Shown here piece by piece: positions 55,915-64,000 of a DNA stretch of 64,000 nucleotides (position 1 is the stretch's first letter; every line of letters begins with the position of its first letter). The notes under the pieces are model-generated. The model was not told where the DNA came from and searched no databases. It was given only the letters and a program-made list of their open reading frames with translations. The position numbers and the translations under genes are program-made. Source of the stretch: Sinorhizobium medicae (GTDB lineage Bacteria; Pseudomonadota; Alphaproteobacteria; Rhizobiales; Rhizobiaceae); contig NZ_VITA01000002.1 in the NCBI RefSeq assembly GCF_007827695.1, positions 310,001 to 374,000 of the forward strand, in the 5' to 3' direction.

Positions 55915-55918
<4 letters not shown>
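55439..55918 (+). CDS. GFA-family protein 2
   Basis: A 159-residue paralogue starting MSDAVRTGGCQCGGVRFRIR with the same zinc ligands (GGCQCGG, ICHCRMCQ, FCPKCGTPL) and the C-terminal SFQHPDHETEQWPPGG. Overlaps GFA 1 and GFA 3 by 4 bases each (ATGA), so translation is coupled along the set. Confidence 0.9.
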
Positions 55919-57374
<1,456 letters not shown>

Positions 57375-57430
57375 GGAGCGGGCCGAAAAGCCCACCATCG
57401 ATGTACTGATCCATACGTTGGGACCGAGAT

Positions 57431-59047
57431 ATGACCAGGCAACGCATCTACCTCTTCGACACGACTCTTCGAGATGGGCAGCAGACGCCTGGTATCGATT
57501 TTTCCGTCGAGGACAAGATTGCGATCGCGTCCATGCTCGATCAATTCGGCATGGATTACGTCGAAGGCGGATATCCGGGCGCCAATCCGACCGATACCGA
57601 GTTCTTCAAGCGCAAACGCACCGAGAATGCCTCATTCGTGGCGTTCGGAATGACCAAGCGCGCTGGCGTATCCGCCTCCAACGATCCTGGCCTGAATGCG
57701 TTGCTGGGCGCGCAAAGCGATGCGATCTGTCTTGTTGCCAAGAGCTGGGACTATCATGTCGACGTGGCGCTCGGTTGCTCCAATGAGGAGAATCTCGAAA
57801 ATATCCGTGCGTCGGTGGAGGCGGTGGTTGCATCCGGGCGCGAGGCGATGGTCGATTGCGAGCATTTCTTCGACGGCTTCAAGGCGAACCCCGCCTATGC
57901 GCTCGCATGCGCGACAACGGCTTTTGAAGCCGGCGCACGCTGGGTGGTGCTTTGCGACACGAATGGCGGGACGCAGCCGCCGGAAATCCGAGAGATCGTC
58001 TCGGCCGTGATAGCGGCCGGCGTTCCCGGTGCAAGTCTCGGTATCCACGCGCATAACGATACGGGGCAGGCGGTGGCCAATTCTCTGGCGGCGGTCGAAG
58101 CCGGCGTTCGTCAGATCCAGGGCACGCTGAACGGCATCGGCGAGCGCTGCGGCAACGCCAACCTCGTAACGCTGGTTGCGACGCTTTCGTTGAAGGATGC
58201 CTATTCGAGCCGCTTCGAAACGGCAATCGACGCCGAAAGGCTCCAGGAACTGACCAAGCTCGCGCATGCTTTCGACGAGTTGCTCAACCGTTCGCCCGAT
58301 CCTCAGGCGCCCTATGTCGGCGCTTCGGCCTTCGCCACCAAAGCCGGAATTCACGCCTCGGCGCTGCTGAAGGATCCGAGGACCTACGAGCATGTCGCGC
58401 CGGAAAGCGTCGGCAATCTGCGCAAGGTCATGGTCTCCGATCAGGGCGGCAAGGCCAATTTCATCAATGCGCTGAAGCGGCGTGGCATCACCGTCTCCAA
58501 GGACGATCCGCGGCTGGACAAGTTGATTTCGATCGTCAAGGAGCGGGAGGCAACAGGCTATGCCTATGAAGGCGCGGATGCGAGCTTTGCGCTTCTCGCC
58601 AGCCGAATACTCGGCACAGTGCCCGACTTCTTCCATGTTGAGAGCTTCCGGGTCATGGTCGAGCGCCGCTTCGACGCCAACGGCAAGCTGAAGACGGTGT
58701 CGGAGGCGGTGGTCAGGGTCATCGTCGATGGCGAAACGATGATGTCCGTTGCCGAGGGGCATGGCCCCGTCAACGCACTCGACCTCGCACTCCGGAAGGA
58801 CTTGGGGAAGTACCAGTCCGAAATCGCCGATCTGGAGCTTGCCGATTACAAGGTGCGCATCCTCAACGGAGGCACCGAGGCGGTCACCCGCGTGCTGATC
58901 GAATCGACCGATCGCACCGGCGCACGCTGGTGGACGGTCGGCGTGTCCGACAACATCATCGATGCCTCATTTCAGGCATTGATGGACAGTATCGTCTACA
59001 AGCTGCTCAAAAATCGCGATCAGGTCGGATTGATCGCCGCCGAGTAG
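57431..59047 (+). CDS. cimA: (R)-citramalate synthase-type enzyme
   Basis: A 538-residue DRE-TIM enzyme. FDTTLRDGQQTPGIDFSVED is the HMGL/LeuA start; HAHNDTGQAVANSLAAVEAG and the LNGIGERCGNANLVTLVATL block are the metal and substrate sites; the C-terminal LeuA dimer/regulatory domain begins near 400. The DGQQTPG form and length match citramalate synthases (pyruvate plus acetyl-CoA, a threonine-independent route to isoleucine); a homocitrate- or isopropylmalate-like role cannot be ruled out. Confidence 0.85.
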   Translation: MTRQRIYLFDTTLRDGQQTPGIDFSVEDKIAIASMLDQFGMDYVEGGYPGANPTDTEFFKRKRTENASFVAFGMTKRAGVSASNDPGLNALLGAQSDAICLVAKSWDYHVDVALGCSNEENLENIRASVEAVVASGREAMVDCEHFFDGFKANPAYALACATTAFEAGARWVVLCDTNGGTQPPEIREIVSAVIAAGVPGASLGIHAHNDTGQAVANSLAAVEAGVRQIQGTLNGIGERCGNANLVTLVATLSLKDAYSSRFETAIDAERLQELTKLAHAFDELLNRSPDPQAPYVGASAFATKAGIHASALLKDPRTYEHVAPESVGNLRKVMVSDQGGKANFINALKRRGITVSKDDPRLDKLISIVKEREATGYAYEGADASFALLASRILGTVPDFFHVESFRVMVERRFDANGKLKTVSEAVVRVIVDGETMMSVAEGHGPVNALDLALRKDLGKYQSEIADLELADYKVRILNGGTEAVTRVLIESTDRTGARWWTVGVSDNIIDASFQALMDSIVYKLLKNRDQVGLIAAE

Positions 59048-59257
59048 TCTTGGATCCGAGTAAATCTGGGCGGACAGGATGGCGGAAAACCGCACTCCCG
59101 TTTCCTGGAAGTGCCCCAGGCACATCAACGCCGTTCATCCGTCGGTTCACGGAAATGAATTGGTGCATCACCTCCCGTTGGAGTAGGACGCTCCGTTGGA
59201 GGAGGGCGCAGCAGTAAAGGCGGCAATGCGCCCGAGAGGTTTCGCCGTCGATTGAAT

Positions 59258-59292
59258 CCGGAGCGGTTTCGCGCTTGGCTCCGGTTTATTTT
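59258..59292 (+). terminator. Terminator-like hairpin just before rarD
   Basis: CCGGAGC (59258-59264), a 13-base loop, GCTCCGG (59278-59284), then TTTATTTT. It ends 14 bases before the rarD ATG and almost touches its ribosome binding site (CAGGATC). Either it ends cimA transcripts or it attenuates rarD. Confidence 0.65.
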
Positions 59293-59305
59293 CAGGATCA
59301 GAATC

Positions 59306-60247
59306 ATGGCCGAGCCGAATGCGAAATTGAACGCAGAGAATACCGATTCCGCGAGAGGTTTCGCCTTCGCGCTCGCCGCATATCTTCTATGGGGCTTCCT
59401 GCCTTTCTTCATGAAGGCGGTGGCGCATATTCCCGCGGCTGAAGTCGTTGCGCATCGTATCGTCTGGTCGGTCCCGCTTGCCGGTCTCGTGCTGCTGTGG
59501 ATCGGCCGGACGCAGGATGTTAAAGTTGCGCTGCGGTCTCCTCGCGTGCTGATGATGGCTACGCTCACCGCAGGGCTCATCACCGTCAACTGGGGTATCT
59601 ATGTCTGGGCGATCGGGGCGGGACGGGCTATAGAGACGGCCCTGGGCTACTATATCAATCCTTTGTTCTCCATCTTTCTGGGCGCGCTGTTGCTCAAGGA
59701 GAGACCTAATCCGGCGCAGATGGTGGCAATCGGTCTCGCCGCGGTCGCCGTCGGTGTGCTTGCCTTCGACGCGGGTGGTCTCCCCTGGGTCTCGCTCGGA
59801 CTGTGTTTTTCCTGGGGCTTCTACGCGTTTTTCCGCAAAACGCTGCCTGTCGGTCCAAACCAGGGCTTTTTCCTCGAAGTCTTGCTGCTCAGCATCCCCG
59901 CCGCCGGCTACATCATCTGGCTCGAGGCTGCCGGGCAGGGACACTTCTTCGGTTACACCAGCATGACCGATGTTCTGCTGCTCCTCGCCTGCGGCGTCGT
60001 CACCGCCGTGCCTTTGATGATCTATGCCAATGGGGCAAAGCTGCTCCGGCTCTCGACGATCGGGATCATGCAATATATCGCTCCGACGATGATCTTCCTG
60101 ATCGCCGTCTTCGTCTTTCACGAACCTTTCGGAACGGCGAAGCTCGTTGCTTTCGCACTGATCTGGGCTGCGCTCTTCATCTATTCGGGAGCGATGCTGC
60201 AGGAGAGCAGGGCACGGCGCGCGGCGCAACCGACACCGGCCGAATAG
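59306..60247 (+). CDS. rarD: RarD-type EamA transporter
   Basis: A 313-residue membrane protein of the EamA/DMT family with ten spans. The RarD pattern is seen in FAFALAAYLLWGFLPFFMKA then VAHIPAAEVVAHRIVWSVPL and SWGFYAFFRKTLPVGPNQGF; substrates of RarD are not firmly known (historically linked to chloramphenicol resistance). The ATG at 59306 is chosen by CAGGATC spacing. A terminator-like hairpin lies in its leader. Confidence 0.9.
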   Translation: MAEPNAKLNAENTDSARGFAFALAAYLLWGFLPFFMKAVAHIPAAEVVAHRIVWSVPLAGLVLLWIGRTQDVKVALRSPRVLMMATLTAGLITVNWGIYVWAIGAGRAIETALGYYINPLFSIFLGALLLKERPNPAQMVAIGLAAVAVGVLAFDAGGLPWVSLGLCFSWGFYAFFRKTLPVGPNQGFFLEVLLLSIPAAGYIIWLEAAGQGHFFGYTSMTDVLLLLACGVVTAVPLMIYANGAKLLRLSTIGIMQYIAPTMIFLIAVFVFHEPFGTAKLVAFALIWAALFIYSGAMLQESRARRAAQPTPAE

Positions 60248-60278
60248 AATCTTCAGCAAAAGCGCTGCGAGCGGGGGC

Positions 60279-60896
60279 TCAGAGTTTCGCGATGATACCG
60301 GCTTCGCCGTCGCGTCCGTTCGCGGAGGTCGACGCAACTATTGCAGGGACGATGTCTTCCGGCCGGCCGATAACGAGCGGCTGCACCAGATGCGCCGTAT
60401 GAACGAAACCCTGGTCGCGCATGTGGTCGATCAGCTCCAGCATCGGGTCCCAGAAGCCGTTGACATTGCCGAAGACCATGGGTTTCCTGTGACGGCCGAG
60501 TTGTGCCCATGTCATGATTTCGACAATTTCCTCGAGCGTACCGATCCCGCCTGGAAGGGCGACGAAAGCATCCGCGCGCTCGAACATCTCGTGCTTGCGC
60601 TCATGCATGTCGGCGGTGACGATCAGTTCGTTCAGTTGGCCGAGCGAGTGGCGGGTCGCTTCCTTGTCCATCAGGAACTCGGGAATGATGCCGGTCACGT
60701 GTCCTCCGGCCGAAAGTACGCCGCTTGCCACGGCGCCCATGATCCCGCGCGTGCCGCCGCCATAGACGAGGCGAAGACCATGTTCGGCGATCGATCTGCC
60801 GAGGATGCGGCCGGCCTCGATGTGGGCCTCGTCGCGCCCGGGCTGAGAACCGCAATAAACGCAGACGGATAGAATCGGTGTCGTTTCCTTGTTCAT
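60279..60896 (-). CDS. LOG-family protein (cytokinin riboside 5'-monophosphate phosphoribohydrolase-like)
   Basis: A 205-residue Rossmann-type protein. GGGTRGIMG (46-54) and PGGIGTLEE (115-123) are the LOG signatures; VCVYCGSQPGRDEAHIEAGR is the family start. LOG enzymes release free bases from nucleoside monophosphates, and in plants and some bacteria produce active cytokinin; here the base is unknown. Start MNKETTPILS at 60896. Confidence 0.92.
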   Translation of the reverse strand: MNKETTPILSVCVYCGSQPGRDEAHIEAGRILGRSIAEHGLRLVYGGGTRGIMGAVASGVLSAGGHVTGIIPEFLMDKEATRHSLGQLNELIVTADMHERKHEMFERADAFVALPGGIGTLEEIVEIMTWAQLGRHRKPMVFGNVNGFWDPMLELIDHMRDQGFVHTAHLVQPLVIGRPEDIVPAIVASTSANGRDGEAGIIAKL

Positions 60897-61138
60897 GGCC
60901 CAAAAGACATTGCACTGCAGCACCGGTCAAGGAAAATGGACGAGAAATATCCTTCTGTCGAGCCTCGGAATCATTGTGGCGCTTGTATAGAACTATAAGA
61001 AACGTTAGCAATTTCGGTAATACATTGAAGAATTCGGACAGTGTGCTGCGGGTGCGCTATAATGCGCAGCTAGCGTCGTAGCGCCGGCCGATGGGGCATG
61101 CGGGGAGCATCAAGGCGCTCCGCCCTGTGGAGAGTGGC

Positions 61139-62857
61139 ATGATTAAGAATAAGGCCAGCTGGGTGGCCCTTGGCGTCCTGGCAATCGCAACCGCATTGAT
61201 GGTTTTTGTGGTTCAGCCAAACCTGCGCGAAAGCGACAAGGAGGCGGTGGCTCAATCCGGGACAGGCGGCCAGCCTGCCCGACCGGCGGCAACAGACGCC
61301 GGAAGCTCGTCCGCCGTCCCGCTAGGCACAGCTGCGAAACAGGCGGCAGCTGGCTCCCCGAATCAAGTCGCATCGTCTGCGTCTGATCCGGCGACGGCCT
61401 GGGTGGTTCCGGGGTTCGACGTGCTGCGCGTCGAACCGGACGGCTCGACGGTCGTCGCGGGCAGGGCCCAGCCGAATACGAAGCTCGAAATTCTGAGCGG
61501 CGACGCGGTCGTCGGTACCGCGGACGTGGGCGCTGGTGGCGATTTCGCCGCCGTCTTCGACAAGCCGCTCCCGGCGGGCGACCACCAGCTGACGCTCAGA
61601 AGCGTCGGCTCGGCCGGTCAGAGCAAGTCGTCGGAAGAGGTTGCCACCGTTTCAGTGCCGAAGGATGCGAGTGGCCAGTTGCTGGCGATGGTCTCGAGGC
61701 AGGGCAAGGCGAGCCGGCTGATAACGACGCCGGACGCTGAGCCAAAGCCGGTGCAGGAGGCCGTCGCCACGGGTATGGCGCCATCCGGTGAAACCGGTGG
61801 AGCTTCCGACACGTCCGCCGCTCCGGCCACCGTTCCCGGACTGCAGGTCACCGCGGTCGAGATCGAAGGCAGCATGATGTATGTCGCAGGCAACGCCAAG
61901 CCCGGGGCGCTTGTCCGCATTTATGCGAACGACCAACTGTTGGGTGAGGTGGAAGCCGACGACAAAGGGCATTTCGTCGTCGATGGCCCGATTGAACTCT
62001 CGATCGGCAGCCACATCATTCGTGCCGACATGATGAATGAAGACGCGAGCAAGGTGGCGATGCGTGCTTCCGTCCCCTTCGACAGGCCGGAAGGAGCCCA
62101 GGTCGCCGCCATTGCCGGTACGACGCTCGGAGCGCCCACTGCGGGTCTCGACAGGCTGAAGGCGGAAGCGGGCAAGGCGCTGACACTGCTGAAAGGGCTC
62201 TTCTCCGGCGGGAAGCAACCCTCCACGGAGCAACTTGCCGCAGCCCGCTCGGCAACCGAATTCGCCCTTCAGTCGCTGGCCGAATTCAAGCCGGCCGACA
62301 CCTCCGATCCCGCGCTGGCTGCGGCGGCCGCCGAGGCTTCGGACGCGGCCTCGACGGCGCTGGCGGCGCTAAAGGCCTCGCCGCAGGACGCTGCAAGCGT
62401 TGCGGCGGCGGTGGAGAAGGTGGATGGCGCTCTCGGGTCCGCATTGACGCGCCAGAATGTCAGCACGTCGGTGGCTTCCGCCGAGCCGCTGGCCATGCCG
62501 ACGAGCGAACTCTCCCGGACAGCCGCCCCTCCGGCAGCCGGTGATGCGGCCGCACCTGCGGCCGAGCCAGCAGCGGCGACCGGTTTGAATGCTGCAACGG
62601 AACAGCCCGAAACGATCGAGCAGGCGCCACTCAAGGAAAGCAAGACGTCGGTGATCATCCGCCGCGGCGACACGCTCTGGCAGATCTCGCGCCGTGTCTA
62701 CGGTGCCGGTCTGCGCTACACCACGATCTATCTTGCAAACCGCGAGCAGATCGAAAACCCGGACCTGATCCGGCCCGGTCAGGTTTTTGGGGTTCCGGAC
62801 GAGATGCTTACCGAGGAAGAATCGCGGGAAATTCACCGCAAGCATATGCGGCACTAA
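61139..62857 (+). CDS. LysM-domain protein with two Ig-like modules
   Basis: A 572-residue protein anchored or exported by an N-terminal hydrophobic segment (WVALGVLAIATALMVFVVQP). Two related beta modules occur near 86-154 (VVPGFDVLRVEPDGSTVVAG) and 234-307 (VTAVEIEGSMMYVAGNAKPG), an Ala-rich helical region at 345-440 and a C-terminal LysM domain at 503-554 (IIRRGDTLWQISRRVYGAGL), which binds peptidoglycan. Periplasmic peptidoglycan-associated protein; its partner is unknown. GGAGAGTGGC sets the start at 61139. Confidence 0.88.
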   Translation: MIKNKASWVALGVLAIATALMVFVVQPNLRESDKEAVAQSGTGGQPARPAATDAGSSSAVPLGTAAKQAAAGSPNQVASSASDPATAWVVPGFDVLRVEPDGSTVVAGRAQPNTKLEILSGDAVVGTADVGAGGDFAAVFDKPLPAGDHQLTLRSVGSAGQSKSSEEVATVSVPKDASGQLLAMVSRQGKASRLITTPDAEPKPVQEAVATGMAPSGETGGASDTSAAPATVPGLQVTAVEIEGSMMYVAGNAKPGALVRIYANDQLLGEVEADDKGHFVVDGPIELSIGSHIIRADMMNEDASKVAMRASVPFDRPEGAQVAAIAGTTLGAPTAGLDRLKAEAGKALTLLKGLFSGGKQPSTEQLAAARSATEFALQSLAEFKPADTSDPALAAAAAEASDAASTALAALKASPQDAASVAAAVEKVDGALGSALTRQNVSTSVASAEPLAMPTSELSRTAAPPAAGDAAAPAAEPAAATGLNAATEQPETIEQAPLKESKTSVIIRRGDTLWQISRRVYGAGLRYTTIYLANREQIENPDLIRPGQVFGVPDEMLTEEESREIHRKHMRH

Positions 62858-62978
62858 GATTATCTTTTCCCGACAGTTCCATTGCGCCGATGGGAAGCTA
62901 AACCTACATGCAAAAAAAGAGGCGGTGTCATCCAAAAAGGCGCCGCTTTTCCTTGAAGCCGGTGCTGGATGAGACGCG

Positions 62979-63097
62979 CTGGAGCGAGAAAAAGGGCGTG
63001 CGGTTTCCCGTCTGTATCCCGCTCTCCCCTAAATTATAGGCTCGTTCACGATCATGATTTTAGGTGTTCTGACCTGCAGTCGCGAATGTGATCTGGT
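62979..63097. repeat. Dispersed rhizobial repeat, parts A and B, copy 3 (diverged)
   Basis: Part A (62979-63024) has GGAGCGAGAAAAAGGGCGTG followed by CGGTTTCCCG; part B (63046-63097) has CACGATCATGATTTTAGGT and GACCTGCAGT. Layout as in 29462-29570, but with several changes. It lies between the LysM gene and the exporter gene. Confidence 0.55.
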
Positions 63098-63150
63098 GCC
63101 GCGGCTCGTCCACACGTCTTCGTCAATCAACTAATGAAGCGGACTGAGAC

Positions 63151-64000
63151 GTGCCCCAGAAGAAGACGGTTTCCGCCGACAGCGCCAATCCGATCGAAAC
63201 CATAGCTAATCTTTGGCCATATATGTGGCCGGCTGATCGGCTTGATCTGAAACTGAGGGTCGTCTGGGCGACGGTTATCCTGGTGATCGCCAAGGCCGTG
63301 CTCATCCTCGTCCCCTATTTCTTCAAGTGGGCGACGGATGCGCTCAACAACAAGCCGGAGGCGCTGGGTTTTCTGCCGGTATTCCTGACGGGCGCCGTCA
63401 TGCTGGTGCTCGCCTATAATTTTGCCCGTCTGCTGCAGGCCGGTCTCAACCAGTTGCGCGATGCGCTGTTCGCCAGTGTTGGCCAACACGCCGTCCGGCA
63501 ACTTGCCTACAAGACCTTCGTTCACATGCATCAGCTTTCGCTGCGCTTCCATCTCGAGCGGCGTACCGGCGGGCTCTCGCGCATCATCGAGCGCGGCACC
63601 AAAGGCATCGAGACGATCGTCCGCTTCACAATCCTCAACAGCGTGCCGACTCTCATCGAGTTCCTGCTGACTGCGGTGATCTTCTGGTGGGGCTACGGCT
63701 TCAAATACCTTCTGGTAACCGCGGTCACTGTCTCTCTCTACATCTGGTTCACGGTAAGAGCGAGCGACTGGCGCATCGCCATTCGCCGGTCGATGAACGA
63801 CAGCGACACCGATGCGAACACAAAGGCGATCGATTCGTTGCTCAACTTCGAAACCGTCAAATATTTCGGCAACGAGGAGATGGAGGCGAACCGCTTCGAC
63901 AAATCCATGGAGCGTTACGAGCGGGCAGCAACGCAGGTCTGGACGTCGCTCGGCTGGCTGAACTTCGGGCAGGCACTAATCTTCGGAGCCGGGACCGCGG
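63151..64000 (+). CDS. ATM1-type ABC exporter, N-terminal part (cut by window edge)
   Basis: An open frame from a GTG at 63151 to the window end (283 residues), starting with about 15 polar residues then LKLRVVWATVILVIAKAVLI. It is a six-span ABC membrane domain: RRTGGLSRIIERGTKGIETI is the ATM1/HMT1 coupling-helix signature, and TDANTKAIDSLLNFETVKYF and the following stretch are conserved. These exporters move glutathione-bound sulphur or metal species across the inner membrane. The nucleotide-binding domain lies outside the window. GTG is the only start before an in-frame stop upstream at 63145; an internal ATG at 63223 would be late. Confidence 0.85.
   Translation, partial: MPQKKTVSADSANPIETIANLWPYMWPADRLDLKLRVVWATVILVIAKAVLILVPYFFKWATDALNNKPEALGFLPVFLTGAVMLVLAYNFARLLQAGLNQLRDALFASVGQHAVRQLAYKTFVHMHQLSLRFHLERRTGGLSRIIERGTKGIETIVRFTILNSVPTLIEFLLTAVIFWWGYGFKYLLVTAVTVSLYIWFTVRASDWRIAIRRSMNDSDTDANTKAIDSLLNFETVKYFGNEEMEANRFDKSMERYERAATQVWTSLGWLNFGQALIFGAGTA

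Overview
The window looks like chromosome of a Sinorhizobium (Ensifer) species in the S. meliloti/S. medicae group. The grounds are high GC with strong GC3 bias, the rkpK-lpsL pair, rhizobial porins of the Omp2/RopA type, a BA14K-type protein, a nadABC operon paired with a NadQ-type regulator, a PhoX gene with a Pho box, and several dispersed palindromic repeat families of the kind found between rhizobial genes. This assignment rests on recognition of gene content, not on a database search. Most of the window is ordinary housekeeping DNA with little sign of foreign insertion.

Layout. 1-5.1 kb: start of an AMP nucleosidase gene (cut by the window edge), a YnfA-type membrane protein, two very small proteins, a glutathione transferase, a DUF2147 protein, a Sel1-repeat protein and a HisC-like aminotransferase. 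5.3-10.7 kb is the most unusual stretch: tRNA-Ser(GCU), an AT-rich spacer, an orphan glycosyltransferase-like gene, then two closely related porin genes facing each other with an intact tyrosine recombinase gene between them. 10.8-16.9 kb: BA14K protein, soluble lytic transglycosylase, dapA-smpB, a NYN-domain protein and rpoZ. 16.9-23.3 kb: rsh (ppGpp synthetase/hydrolase), DUF3563, DUF2062-acpS, lepB-rnc-era. 23.3-29.4 kb: glycerophosphodiester phosphodiesterase, cyclopropane fatty acid synthase, Tex and a small secreted protein. 29.5-36.4 kb: lpsL-rkpK (UDP-glucuronate/galacturonate supply for surface polysaccharide), an ArsR/AHSA1/VOC module with a clear operator, recO and Tat-exported PhoX. 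36.6-42.3 kb: DUF2339-HD pair, MOSC protein and an MFS transporter. 42.4-47.9 kb: nadA-nadB-nadC, sodC and the convergent nadQ-type regulator; a 12-bp-arm palindrome before nadA is the probable NadQ site. 47.9-53.3 kb: mostly minus-strand genes (phosphatase, HD hydrolase, YgfZ, secreted unknowns, TIGR02301, Nudix), a divergent SRAP/YedK gene and two short reading frames with good ribosome binding sites. 53.5-64 kb: cysS, three tandem GFA-family genes coupled to a proline iminopeptidase, a citramalate synthase-type gene, rarD, a LOG-family gene, a LysM protein and the start of an ATM1-type ABC exporter.

How parts work together. NAD synthesis (nadABC) and its probable repressor form one neighbourhood. 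lepB/rnc/era and dapA/smpB are translationally coupled or nearly so. Surface functions recur (porins, lytic transglycosylase, lpsL/rkpK, LysM, lepB). Phosphate limitation probably switches on phoX through the Pho box. The best candidate for an under-described arrangement is the inverted porin pair around a recombinase; the other findings are regulatory sites, repeat families and small genes.
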